From NCBI RefSeq assembly GCF_964275005.1, contig NC_092698.1, positions 25,019,447 through 25,083,446 of the forward strand: a DNA stretch of 64,000 nucleotides. Direction: 5' to 3'. Source of the stretch: Diadema setosum (taxonomy: Eukaryota > Echinodermata > Echinoidea > Diadematoida > Diadematidae). The notes below the pieces were generated by a model. The model ran no database searches. It saw only the letters and a list, made by a program, of their open reading frames with translations, and was not told the DNA's origin. Both the position numbers and the translations under genes were made by a program. This document shows, one piece after another, positions 32,601 to 37,800 of this stretch. Position 1 is the stretch's first letter; the number at the start of each line of letters is the position of its first letter.

Positions 32601-33662
32601 GAAAAGCTGTATATGGAAGCTTAAGTAAATGTCCTGCATGACAGTGCTTCCTTTACTGAGCAGCTCAACATCCTGCATGTCTTATGGCCAAGTGCTGGTG
32701 TGGTAGATGTCATCCGCTGCATGTAAGCTTTAGGAATTAGCAGTGCACTTTGGTCAATGAAGGTAGATCTGTTTTTTCCTCAGACATGCTTGATTGAAAA
32801 AAAAAAAAAAAAATCTTTCTCTTATTCGTTGCAGGATACCTACAAACAGTTGTTGGATCTTTCAACGAGGGCAAGGAATGAGTATAAAGAGATGGTGCGC
32901 AAATTCCAGCAGGAGCTAGAAGCAGCCAACGCAGCCAGTGCGGCCCGCATGGCCAAGCATCGCCACCACATGGGCCACAACCGCAACCTGTCCGGCTGCA
33001 GCGCCATCTCCTTCAGCTCCGTCATTTCGGAGCCAATCTCGGAGAATTACCCCAACCCGGAGCCAGAGGTGGACAGCCAGGGGCGCGAGATAGAGCCGGA
33101 TACCGGCATGAATGCCTCCTCCTCCTCCTCCACTTCTCTGAAGGGCAGTGAGAGAGATACGGCCGGGTCCCAGCTCCACCCGGGAGGCGACGGGTCGGAA
33201 AGAAGCGGCCACTTCAGCCGGACTGGAAGCATGATCAGCAACTCGACGGACGACACCATTCATAAGGAGGAGAAGGACGGGAGCAGCAGCGTGGGTGCCG
33301 AGTACGGCATGTCAGAGACCTCCTCTCGCACCCTGACGGCGGGAGAGGGAGAGGAGGACATAGAGGAGATGCTGGGACCCAAGGAGGAGGAGGAGGACCC
33401 CAGGCCCAGCATGCATCGGACCGGGCTGCACCAGCTGGCCACTGGGATGGAGGACCAAGAGCAGGAGGAAGAGGAGGAGGATGAGGAGGAAGAGGAGGAC
33501 GATGAGGATGCGGAGGTGATCAAGCTGGACATCCCACTGCCGGATGATGGTGCCCCGGAGCAGAGGGTGGCCGACTGGGTGGCCGAGGCCCAGCAGTGCA
33601 TCGAGGAGCTCCACATTGATGATGGTAGTAAAGCAGATAGTGAGACGAGCCGTGCAGAATAG
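3605..33662 (+). CDS. SECISBP2L: SECIS-binding protein 2-like (SBP2 family), complete spliced gene
   Basis: Join of 16 coding exons: 3605-3673, 16621-17033, 19330-19790, 21582-21814, 22877-23024, 23250-24217, 25589-25762, 26642-26758, 27100-27264, 27823-27980, 28622-28887, 29644-29845, 30498-30603, 31379-31493, 32097-32251, 32835-33662. All introns are GT-AG, all phases agree, and the frame is open for 1525 residues to TAG at 33660. Family knowledge: SBP2 proteins bind the kink-turn of SECIS elements in selenoprotein mRNAs and, with EFSEC and Sec-tRNA, allow UGA to be read as selenocysteine. Seen here: an N-terminal RLSAEVDPFIP motif and CYPFVQD, a TDFPEAIANK and DSDSGYYSP block, DLGDMLAALE, an ILKEREEKK segment, and an L7Ae-type RNA-binding domain at about residues 1160-1270 (RRLVMGLREVTKHLKLKKIKC, GGLDEA, FALGRKALGR, VPVSVVGVFNYDGAE). 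The C-terminal HHMGH...SVISEPISE block is characteristic of SECISBP2L rather than SECISBP2. It is longer than the vertebrate protein (about 1.1 kb residues), mainly through Pro/Gln-rich N-terminal sequence. Confidence 0.95.
3674..4352 (+). other. Start of SECISBP2L intron 1, no feature seen
   Basis: Follows the GTACGT donor. One perfect-looking hairpin at about 4310-4336 (CCAGCTTGG...CCAATCTGG) is the only notable structure. Confidence 0.5.
4353..4793 (-). CDS. Possible two-exon antisense gene fragment in SECISBP2L intron 1
   Basis: Minus-strand candidate exons 4793-4699 and 4531-4353 are separated by a GTGAGT...CATAG intron and join in phase: ...CFKASYNVPYKAQRDLSIAF, LKELVKGKKAIPCTDIMEHL, ACRRCLCGHFSNEGADELGS, AAKKWRKQPENRRKQWKRRV and KMLTD-stop. 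The Cys-rich then strongly basic sequence looks less random than its AT-rich surroundings. No upstream start exon was proven and no family was recognised. It could be a decayed gene, a transposon-derived fragment or chance. Confidence 0.25.
4855..5518. repeat. Inverted pair of 25-base repeats
   Basis: TGTAAGCTGGATTCTAATGA (plus five more bases) at 4855-4879 recurs exactly, inverted, at 5494-5518. It could be the terminal repeats of a 664-base element or an inverted duplication of a short exon-like piece (both read KLDSNDD). No matching target-site duplication is visible. Confidence 0.5.
5519..6307. other. Intron 1 stretch, no feature seen
   Basis: AT-rich DNA with occasional TGTACATGTAC motifs; no coding or repeat structure recognised. 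Confidence 0.4.
6308..6790 (+). mobile_element. Composite MITE with internal palindrome
   Basis: Starts ATATAGATGATGACTGGCGG; a palindromic half (about 6318-6520) contains the block GCTATTGAGGGAGG / CCTCCCGAAATAGC in both orientations. ATGGGTTAGTCAAAT at 6526 is inverted as ATTTGACTAACCCAT at about 6767-6781. A deleted relative lies at 1664-1801. Confidence 0.75.
6990..7595. repeat. TGTACATGTACA-rich spacer
   Basis: Many short palindromic TGTAC/ACATGTAC units are dispersed here and again across 9.7-11.7 kb. They are scattered rather than tandem. Confidence 0.45.
7600..8457 (+). mobile_element. Pearl-like non-autonomous element with four ~160-bp core repeats
   Basis: Left end ATACCCCCGCCAAACGAAGT forms a hairpin and is followed by a CGGTCGGG-type microsatellite. 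Then come four tandem units of about 160 bases, each with GTTGCCATGGTAAC (7809, 7968, 8129) or ATTGCCATGGTAAC (8292). The right end has GGCGGGGGTATAA (inverse of the left end), the hairpin AGTCGCTGTAGCGAC, and CTAG at 8454-8457. Microsatellite plus ~160-base core repeats plus a terminal hairpin is the layout of pearl/HINE elements, thought to be mobilised by Helentrons; no protein is encoded. Confidence 0.85.
8458..10347. other. Intron 1 stretch with only simple repeats
   Basis: Contains a GAT/GATTAT-type triplet repeat (about 8721-8766) and scattered TGTACA motifs. No gene seen. Confidence 0.45.
10348..10701. mobile_element. 354-bp MITE with long terminal inverted repeats
   Basis: Ends AGGCCCGAATTCACGAAGGT and ACCTTCGTGAATTCAGGCCT are inverted, and the arms continue through GTACAAATGAAACCATGGTT. 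The middle holds repeated palindromic TTTCGTxxACGAAAT units. No open frame. Confidence 0.88.
10702..11969. other. Intron 1 stretch rich in ACATGTAC motifs
   Basis: AT-rich DNA with many TGTACATGTACA palindromes. An antisense open frame at 11237-11653 has no coding character and no splice context. Confidence 0.45.
11970..12136 (+). mobile_element. Truncated pearl-like family B copy (left end only)
   Basis: Starts ATGCCTCTGCCAACGAAGTG and matches the first ~165 bases of the 14510 copy, including TTTTGTCGATATCTCAAGAA and TGGTATGAGGGTATATCC, then stops abruptly. Confidence 0.85.
12190..12665. repeat. Tandem duplication of about 235 bp with ATATTCAT microsatellites
   Basis: GAATGCCYGATCACATTTAT at 12193 and 12427, and TAGTATGGACCTGTTGATCA at 12331 and 12601, mark two direct copies that each contain ATATTCAT tandem units. 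Confidence 0.75.
12695..12905. repeat. GC-rich GGGCCC repeat island
   Basis: About 200 bases composed largely of GGCCC/GGGCC words (GTGGGCCCGGGCCCAG twice) in an otherwise AT-rich intron. Open frames exist on both strands because of composition; no gene is supported. Confidence 0.8.
12933..13165. repeat. 113-bp direct tandem duplication
   Basis: TCATGACTTGCTGTGATAAT begins at 12935 and again at 13048, followed by the same GATGTGACAGGCCTGTGCAT and AAATACACTGTACAGGGCTG in each copy. Confidence 0.85.
13166..14238. other. Intron 1 stretch with a TAT/TAG triplet microsatellite
   Basis: The (TAT)n(TAG)n repeat spans about 13688-13760. Nothing else is recognised. Confidence 0.5.
14239..14509 (+). 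mobile_element. Truncated element with pearl-like left hairpin (family D)
   Basis: TATCCCCCGAACAGAGTTCG followed by GAGGATAC forms a left-end hairpin like those of families A and B, but the following sequence is unrelated. It is interrupted by the family B element that starts at 14510. Confidence 0.55.
14510..15509 (+). mobile_element. Pearl-like family B, full-length 1.0-kb copy
   Basis: Left hairpin ATGCCTCCGCCAACGAAGTG...CGGAGGCAT, then CCGTCCGTACGTACGTCCGT, then degenerate units with CTCCATATCTC, CTTAGTATAT and GGTCAAAGGTCA. Right end GGCAGAGGCATATTAGTCGC...GCGATATATCTAG inverts the left end and finishes with hairpin plus CTAG. Six AGGTCA half-sites lie at 14983-15025. No protein encoded. 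Confidence 0.88.
15510..16620. other. End of SECISBP2L intron 1
   Basis: Holds (CA)n at about 15876-15900 and (GGCA)n at about 15940-15962, then AT-rich DNA up to the pyrimidine-rich acceptor at 16620. Confidence 0.6.
16621..17033 (+). CDS. SECISBP2L: SECISBP2L coding exon 2 (residues 24-161)
   Basis: Acceptor is a pyrimidine tract ending ATGCAG at 16620; donor is AG|GTTAGT at 17034. It opens with RLSAEVDPFIPGKSRPYATP, matching the vertebrate KLSAEVEPFIP motif, and closes with TELPRYITTCYPFVQD, matching the vertebrate YLITCYPFVQE. Between these two anchors lies a His/Gln/Pro/Gly-rich insert (QQHFAQHHPQNGHQHP, GGGGG) that is longer than in vertebrates. The exon leaves two bases of a split Ser codon. 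Confidence 0.93.
17034..17765 (+). other. First part of SECISBP2L intron 2
   Basis: AT-rich intron sequence from the GTTAGT donor up to the family B transposon; no feature seen. Confidence 0.6.
17766..19073 (+). mobile_element. Pearl-like family B, 1.3-kb copy in SECISBP2L intron 2
   Basis: Left end ATGCCTCCGCCACGAAGTGG, then (CCGT)n at about 17815-17860, then repeated units of about 110-170 bases with CACTATTTCCACCATATCTA (twice, near 18022 and 18174) and arrays of AGGTCA. Right end GGCGGAGGCATACCAGTCGC...GCGACATTTCTAG closes with hairpin and CTAG at 19070-19073. It is longer than the 14510 copy because one unit is duplicated. Confidence 0.9.
19330..19790 (+). CDS. SECISBP2L: SECISBP2L coding exon 3, Gln/Pro/His-rich (residues 161-315)
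   Basis: Acceptor TGTAG at 19329 and donor TCTG|GTGAGT at 19791. The frame continues exon 2 and encodes low-complexity sequence with many Gln, Pro and His (QHQQQQQHVPP, APPPPPTPLPPHHAP) and scattered Tyr (YYPLHQGYQ). Vertebrate SECISBP2L has a Tyr/Pro-rich stretch at the equivalent place, but there is no alignable motif. The region is probably disordered. Long open frames on the opposite strand here are composition shadows. Confidence 0.88.
19791..21581 (+). other. SECISBP2L intron 3
   Basis: AT-rich intron with several poly-T runs (20733, 20869) and a C-rich run (20955-20968). No gene or clear transposon seen. Confidence 0.6.
21582..21814 (+). CDS. SECISBP2L: SECISBP2L coding exon 4, Pro-rich (residues 315-392)
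   Basis: Acceptor GTGCAG at 21581, donor GAG|GTAAGA at 21815. The exon encodes more Pro/His/Tyr/Gly-rich sequence (PSQHSGSYQYHRPPLHPVP, GPGGYGGYPGVYHE) with no recognised domain. Phase in is 1 and phase out is 0, which fits both neighbouring exons. Confidence 0.88.
21815..22876 (+). other. SECISBP2L intron 4
   Basis: Plain AT-rich intron sequence between consensus splice sites; nothing else recognised. Confidence 0.65.
22877..23024 (+). CDS. SECISBP2L: SECISBP2L coding exon 5 (residues 393-442)
   Basis: Acceptor TTTACAG at 22876, donor ACAG|GTAAGA at 23025. It encodes YNGPRPKDSRYGNRRKKVRNHYETYTPP followed by KTVVFAEACAQT, which lines up with the vertebrate KIVLLVDASQQT immediately before the DFP motif. 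The basic run RRKKVR could be a nuclear-localisation type signal (inference). Confidence 0.92.
23250..24217 (+). CDS. SECISBP2L: SECISBP2L coding exon 6, largest exon with poly-Gln/His tract (residues 442-764)
   Basis: Acceptor TTCACAG at 23249, donor AAAG|GTATGA at 24218. It starts with DFPEAIANKPLSD (vertebrate DFPSDIANKSLSE) and at residues 494-502 has DSDSGYYSP (vertebrate DSDSGYCSP), both SECISBP2L signatures. A CAG/CAT-rich stretch at about 23835-23940 encodes a Gln/His tract. Near the end are a basic run (KKRKQKRNKGKK) and DMDEYPGLP, corresponding to the (E/D)xxE(F/Y)PxL motif after the basic run in human SECISBP2. The AAGGTGAGA string at 23309 resembles a donor, but the frame runs on and encodes conserved sequence. 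Confidence 0.94.
24299..24390 (-). mobile_element. Palindromic mini-MITE, copy 2
   Basis: Reverse complement of the 562-653 element with only scattered differences, sitting in SECISBP2L intron 6. Ends ATCGTCTGTTG and CAACCGACGAT are inverted repeats; the insertion lies in an ATAT context. Confidence 0.8.
24862..25020. mobile_element. Foldback MITE in SECISBP2L intron 6
   Basis: AGTGAATGGTCACGAGTGCGATGG... is inverted as ...CATTGCACGAGTAAAGACCATACACT, and the inner arms (AAAAGATTTCGCACGAGATGAAAGAT / CATCTTTCACCGAGTGTGAAATCTT) pair imperfectly. Confidence 0.7.
25589..25762 (+). CDS. SECISBP2L: SECISBP2L coding exon 7 (residues 765-822)
   Basis: Acceptor CCAATAG at 25588, donor AAG|GTTAGG at 25763. 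An acidic start (NDSSSEEDEKEAGVE) is followed by a basic, helical-looking end, RNARKRRKKAMMATQAAAK. Its position matches the vertebrate AKSQKKKALAAALATAQ just before EYSEIS, so exon order is conserved. Confidence 0.92.
26566..26606. repeat. (CA)n microsatellite
   Basis: About 20 CA units just upstream of the exon 8 acceptor in intron 7. Confidence 0.9.
26642..26758 (+). CDS. SECISBP2L: SECISBP2L coding exon 8, DLGDMLAALE motif (residues 823-861)
   Basis: Acceptor TTACAG at 26641, donor GAG|GTAAAT at 26759. It encodes EYSEITEEQRQLQENMKKQ and then RTKMPIEFDLGDMLAALE, nearly identical to the vertebrate EYSEISMEQKKLQEAL...KTPVQLDLGDMLAALE. In SBP2 this segment belongs to the region N-terminal to the L7Ae domain that is needed for selenocysteine incorporation (the SID). 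A (CA)n microsatellite lies in the intron just upstream. Confidence 0.96.
27100..27264 (+). CDS. SECISBP2L: SECISBP2L coding exon 9 (residues 862-916)
   Basis: Acceptor TCCTAG at 27099, donor AGG|GTAAGT at 27265. It starts KQQQEIRAKQQQQGQRMP, matching the vertebrate KQQQAMKARQ right after LAALE, then a Val/Ala/Pro-rich linker (FAPTVATVAPMTAPALHV). Phase 0 at both ends. Confidence 0.92.
27823..27980 (+). CDS. SECISBP2L: SECISBP2L coding exon 10, basic SID segment (residues 917-969)
   Basis: Acceptor TGAAAAG at 27822, donor GA|GTGAGT at 27981. It encodes GHNPLDKTVPIKRGKEREVPAKKKPSALKRVILKEREEKKRLR. This matches human SECISBP2 HNPLDSSAPLMKKGKQREIP and the SECISBP2L segment TALKKVILKEREEKK. It forms the basic end of the SID region. 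Confidence 0.96.
28255..28470. repeat. Degenerate relative of the TACTGTATACGCC MITE
   Basis: CTGTATACTGTAATATGAAA at the left, TTTTCGCGAATTGCC inside and GGCTTTACAGTATTCG at the right resemble the better preserved element at 38848-39093. Confidence 0.4.
28622..28887 (+). CDS. SECISBP2L: SECISBP2L coding exon 11, acidic run and SQG repeats (residues 969-1058)
   Basis: Acceptor TTTGCAG at 28621, donor GACG|GTGAGT at 28888. It encodes an almost uninterrupted Asp/Glu stretch of about 30 residues and then a Ser/Gly/Phe repeat, GLSQGMSSGFSHGFSQGF followed by further SQ units. Vertebrate SECISBP2L has a shorter acidic stretch here. The exon follows exon 10 exactly in phase. Confidence 0.9.
29644..29845 (+). 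CDS. SECISBP2L: SECISBP2L coding exon 12, Ser/Pro repeats into the RNA-binding region (residues 1058-1125)
   Basis: Acceptor CATGTAG at 29643, donor AGAGA|GTGAGT at 29846. It encodes SPLSQMSPLSMSPLSPGSP, comparable to the vertebrate SLSPASQNSPYCMTPVSQGSP, and ends with ATKIHSRRFRE, the conserved start of the RNA-binding region (vertebrate ITKIHSKRFRE). The many SP dipeptides are possible proline-directed phosphorylation sites (inference). Confidence 0.95.
30498..30603 (+). CDS. SECISBP2L: SECISBP2L coding exon 13, RNA-binding region (residues 1125-1160)
   Basis: Acceptor TGTGTAG at 30497, donor AAG|GTACGA at 30604. It encodes YCNQVLDKDIDACCTTLLQ and VKFQDRQYHKDPAK, close to vertebrate YCNQVLCKEIDECVTLLLQELVSFQERIYQKDPVR. 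This is the helical lead-in to the L7Ae fold. Confidence 0.97.
31379..31493 (+). CDS. SECISBP2L: SECISBP2L coding exon 14, L7Ae domain first half (residues 1161-1199)
   Basis: Acceptor ATGACAG at 31378, donor AAAG|GTGCTC at 31494 (weak after GT). It encodes AKMKRRLVMGLREVTKHLKL then KKIKCVIVSPNLERIQSKG, almost identical to vertebrate SECISBP2L. The split Gly codon joins exon 15 to give the SKGGLDEA turn that contacts kink-turn RNA in L7Ae-family proteins. Confidence 0.97.
32097..32251 (+). CDS. SECISBP2L: SECISBP2L coding exon 15, L7Ae domain core (residues 1199-1250)
   Basis: Acceptor TCTCAG at 32096, donor GAG|GTAAGA at 32252. It encodes GGLDEAMDRISALASEQNVP then LIFALGRKALGR and VNKVVPVSVVGVFNYDGAE. 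These are the core L7Ae/Gadd45-fold strands, and the FALGRKALGR and VPVSVVGxFNY strings are diagnostic of the SBP2 family. Confidence 0.98.
32348..32462. repeat. Direct tandem duplication in SECISBP2L intron 15
   Basis: CAGAAGTGTTGGTTGGA...AATCATACACTGTGAAATGATGATGTGG-type unit of about 57-60 bases occurs twice in a row. Confidence 0.8.
32835..33662 (+). CDS. SECISBP2L: SECISBP2L coding exon 16, end of L7Ae domain and C-terminal tail (residues 1251-1525)
   Basis: Acceptor GTTGCAG at 32834; stop TAG at 33660-33662. The first 30 residues (DTYKQLLDLSTRARNEYKEM...) finish the L7Ae domain. Residues 1294-1320 (32964-33044) read HHMGHNRNLSGCSAISFSSV then ISEPISE, nearly the vertebrate SECISBP2L sequence. 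The rest is Ser/Glu-rich and disordered-looking with an acidic run, then VADWVAEAQQCIEELHIDD, similar in spacing to the vertebrate IESWVSETQRTMETLQ near the C-terminus. High GC and an open antisense frame here are compositional. Confidence 0.96.
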   Translation, partial: DTYKQLLDLSTRARNEYKEMVRKFQQELEAANAASAARMAKHRHHMGHNRNLSGCSAISFSSVISEPISENYPNPEPEVDSQGREIEPDTGMNASSSSSTSLKGSERDTAGSQLHPGGDGSERSGHFSRTGSMISNSTDDTIHKEEKDGSSSVGAEYGMSETSSRTLTAGEGEEDIEEMLGPKEEEEDPRPSMHRTGLHQLATGMEDQEQEEEEEDEEEEEDDEDAEVIKLDIPLPDDGAPEQRVADWVAEAQQCIEELHIDDGSKADSETSRAE

Positions 33663-34301
33663 GGAAGTGATGCAAGGAAGGTTTTGCGGGGGTAAGGCAG
33701 GAGCCACATTTCCTGCTGAGAGCATGGTCTCACATGTAAGCATGTTTGTCATCTGCAGACTGCCCAACCATTCTGAATTTAGAGGGAAGAATCTGTCTGG
33801 ATTTTGGCCATTCCCAGCTCTAATGTCAAAAGGATTTTCCTATTTTTCTTGGTAATTTTACTACACACTCCTATGGGAACTACTCTTTCTTTCCTACTTT
33901 TGAGCCAAATCATTTCTATTTTTCAGTCAGAAAGGTTGGGAGGTCTGCATCTGACACATACCTTGATTGGCTAATTGCCTCACTACTGATGTCTGTTTGT
34001 GCATATGCTAACTGGGCTCAGGATGCAGAGCTGAGTTTGAAAGGAGTAAATTCTTGTGAGTGTATCATGGGCTGGCACATCATTTCCACCAGTAAGATGT
34101 AGAACCAGTCCTGGAGCCTGCTCAGATATCCCACCGTCTCTTTTTCTCTGAGATGTCTAGTGGCAAGTCTGTTGAATTGAAGAATATTTCAGGAGTGTAG
34201 AGAATAACTTTTTATACTATATTTGCATGCTTTCATGATGTAAAAATTCAAGTTCTTCTTTTCTTTCATTTCTATACAGAACTTATGTATTCAATATAAG
34301 A

Positions 34302-34307
34302 AATAAA
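34302..34307 (+). other. Candidate polyadenylation signal of SECISBP2L
   Basis: AATAAA lies 640 bases after the stop codon, followed by a T-rich stretch. Further AATAAA hexamers occur at 37408 and 38317, so a longer 3' UTR is equally possible. Confidence 0.3.
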
Positions 34308-34824
34308 TTTGCAATTTTTCGTTACCATAAGGAAAAAGTCAGCATACATTGTATTTACTTAATATATGAATATATGCATTGCATCATGATTGCAATAGTG
34401 TTTAATTGCTAGAAACTGTAAAAGTATATCTTGTCACATGGCAGATTTCATATGAAACAAGAAACATGTATGTGGTCATGGAATGAAGAAATTTGATGTA
34501 TAAAGTTTTGACGCTATTGAAGATTGCTCATGAATGTGGATTAGAGGAAAGAGTAAAATGTAAATTCAGAGCATTGGAGCAAAATGGCTTGGATTTCGTT
34601 GTGGATTGGTTTGTTTTGCCTTTTTTTTTTTCAATGATGAGGGTGTATCAAATATCATTCTTGGGGGTACCAGTAGAGTGCTACTGTGGTCTATTGTCAC
34701 AGAGTGATGATCTGAGAGATTGGAGCTCTGTTATATTCATTGCGCATGCTAGCAGTGATGGACAGGTATTTAAAAAAATGCAGACTGGTCCTGGCTAGAT
34801 GATATGGTAGGACAGATAGCAATA

Positions 34825-34890
34825 TTTACCTCCACCAAGGGAGGAGGTTATGTTTTCGTTTACTCATTTGTTTATCATTTTTAGTGCCTC
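34825..34890 (+). mobile_element. Truncated pearl-like left end (family C)
   Basis: TTTACCTCCACCAAGGGAGG followed by AGGTTATGTTTTCGTTT and TTTGTTTATC matches the left end at 45592, then is lost. Confidence 0.65.
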
Positions 34891-37800
34891 CTCTTGGTAA
34901 TAGATTGAGGTTGATATAATCAGTGGTATGCACACCATGGGCTGCAACAACATGGTGTGCAACAAATGCAGGAACTGGAGCAGGCAAAGTGCATGCTGGG
35001 ATGCGTGTGAGACCAGAAAGGGGTGGGCAGGCAATGTGAGCGTATGTCACCCTCTACTGCAGGGTAGAAAAAGACCCATCTGAAATTGGTGGCAATGCAG
35101 GTTGACTCCCGTGAGTTGTCTCTCTGTAGGGCTTGTTTTGTCGGATTGCAACAAAGATGCTGCCCAGGAAGGAGTGACTTTCTCACCCAACCCCTCTAGT
35201 TAAAGGTTTGCAAAATGAGTTACAGATAGCTAACCGTCATACCCTGTGTAATAGGTCTGAAAACGGCAATTTCTCACGATGTGAGACACATCCTTTTGTG
35301 ATGTTCATTTCTTTGTTACACCTTTTCTGTCGTGTGTATGGCTTTATGTTTTAGGTTTTGTATTACAAGGTAATGAGCAGGCGTATTAGGGGAATGAGCC
35401 TTATGGGTCATGTCTTGAACATCTTGGGTGTAACTATAAACCATGATCTGTCAGAAATGTACTCGGTAGTCTACCAGTACACCTGCGCAGAGTTAAGTGC
35501 ATTTGTATGCGGCACAATCAGGGGATATGTGGGATACTGAGCTTCAAAAATTTTTTACATGTATGCTGTTATGAAAGGTAAGCGTGGCTTCAGATCATGT
35601 TGGGCACACATATTTTCATATCTGCTTTGTAATACTGACCACAAATAATATGACACACAAATGTGGGTTCTTACTGTATTGGACTGAATTTGAATGAGGA
35701 GAGAGGATTACCAGCTGGTTCGTTGAAGCCAGAGTACACAGCTGGTGGATTTCATCATTTTTGTTCATGTCTTGCTGGAGGTAATAAGTGTAGCTTGGAC
35801 TATAAACAATTTCATGGTGCAGTCATTGCAGAAAAAAAGATGCGCTATCCTCCTGTATGATTTTATGTCCTGTGTTTTGTTTACCTCCCTGTGATTTTCT
35901 TTTGAAATCATACTGCAGCAGGTTTATGGGTTGATGTACACTTTTAGTGTCTCCTTATGAAACTTGTCATGTCTATGGGTGTGCGTCACTTAATTATCGG
36001 GACGGTGCTCTGTGATCCGTAGGGATTTCTGAGTCAGGCCTAGCAAGAGTCGGACTTGAAAGGCGCGAGAATGTCGTAAATGACGGTCACCTCCAAAAGA
36101 TTTGAACGCTTTCTGGCTTGTGAGCACCTACATGAGTTCCTCGGCGCTTTGGGCAAGAGAGACAAGGGCCTCAGATGCCATCTTTGGTTTTGATGCCGTG
36201 TCTTTTCCGAGCGTAGGAATGAACAAAAACCAACCTTTATGATAGTTCCAGTGACCATCAGGTGACTCTGGGGGCTTGAAAACCACCGTCCTTGTCATGT
36301 GATCAGTTGTTGCAAAGATTTACATGCTTTGTCAGTGTTCTTCAGATTTGTTTTCTTTTCTTTTGACCCTATTTATGACAGATTCCAGTAGTTGAACAAA
36401 GAAACTCAGAAACTTGAGGGTTGGAATTGAAAAAGAATGAAGAGCAAGAAATGATAAGAGTCTTTATCAGTAGGATAAAAAAGCAGAGAATGTTTAATTT
36501 TCTGTTGAGAGATGATAAGCTCAGAGAGCTGTGAAGATGTACAAAAATTATCCTGTATTTGATATTTTGTATTTTGCAAATCACTGATGTACAATATTTT
36601 ACAGTTGTCATGAACTTAAGGGTTGGTCAAATAATCAACTAAAAGTTGCTCAGCATTGCATATTGTTCATTCCTTGTGGTGTGAAACAGATTCTTGTCAG
36701 TTAGGTTGCAAACATGGTCTGTGGCGCTTGTGTATTAGATGAAATCGTCTGTAGGTACTGTATTTTTGCTGTGACACTTGTTTAGCGAGAGCTTGATATC
36801 GAGTACACCGTAGTGTTGTTGGCAGTGTGAACCAGCGCATACCAAGACTGGATGGCTGCATTGCTCACTAAGCCATCTGTGTTAGTGCTCTCCTATCTCA
36901 ATTGGAGTTTGTGCCGACAAATGTACTCAAGAGTGTGCTGAAACAATGTTGACTGTTCCAAAGGATAATGTAAAAACACTTTAATAGTAAACCTGCTGTA
37001 CACGAAGACTGGTGTACAGTAACCACTGGTATACTGTTAAGCTTGTGGGCAGCAATTTTGCAATGTTCTGTGGGTATTGTATCTCATTGTTACCACCACT
37101 ACCACATTTTTTTGAAAAAAAGCTAATAATAATCAAATCAGCTTGTGTGGCTGTAAGTAAGCTGTTTCAAAAACATTAACATTTGTCTGTATATAAGAGT
37201 GCAGTATATTCACAGCTTTTCATGAGTAGTGAAGCAGATTCCCTTGAACTCAGAGGGATATAGCATCAGAATGTGGCATTGTAGTTGTGCCCAGATGTCA
37301 AATTAGTCTGACATTATACAAGATTACATGTAGCTCGAGAGAGTTTACATTTTCATTGTGAATTGGGGAACAGGTTTTGCAAAGTGAAAAGCTTTGAATG
37401 TCAGCTGAATAAAGTTGCTACTTGTGATTGAATTTACCAGCTGACGGGATAGATATGAAGCCAGGCTAGGCAAGAATGTGCAAGCTTTCCTGTCGCAGAC
37501 TCTGTGTCGATGGGAATATCGCAGAATACATTTTGACAATCTCCAGGATATGAGATGACGTGTCAAGGGAAGCTGATTAAAAATGTGAGTTTGTAGGATG
37601 ACTTCCCACTCCCCGGAATCAACGTGGTATACTAGTATTGGACTTACACAATCTATAGCAGCTGAGTCTTGTGCCGATGTGTTTTCCTTGTGTTTTTATT
37701 TGACAAGTCACATACACGCTTCATGCAGGCTGTTGATCAATGATTTTATTGTTTGTTTGCAAATTATGTACTGTGTAGGGCAGTAGATTTTGCCTACAAG

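Noticed and set aside
33260..33767. Minus-strand Ser/Leu-rich open frames opposite exon 16
   Set aside because: Translation of the GAG/GAT-rich acidic-tail codons in reverse; no independent support.
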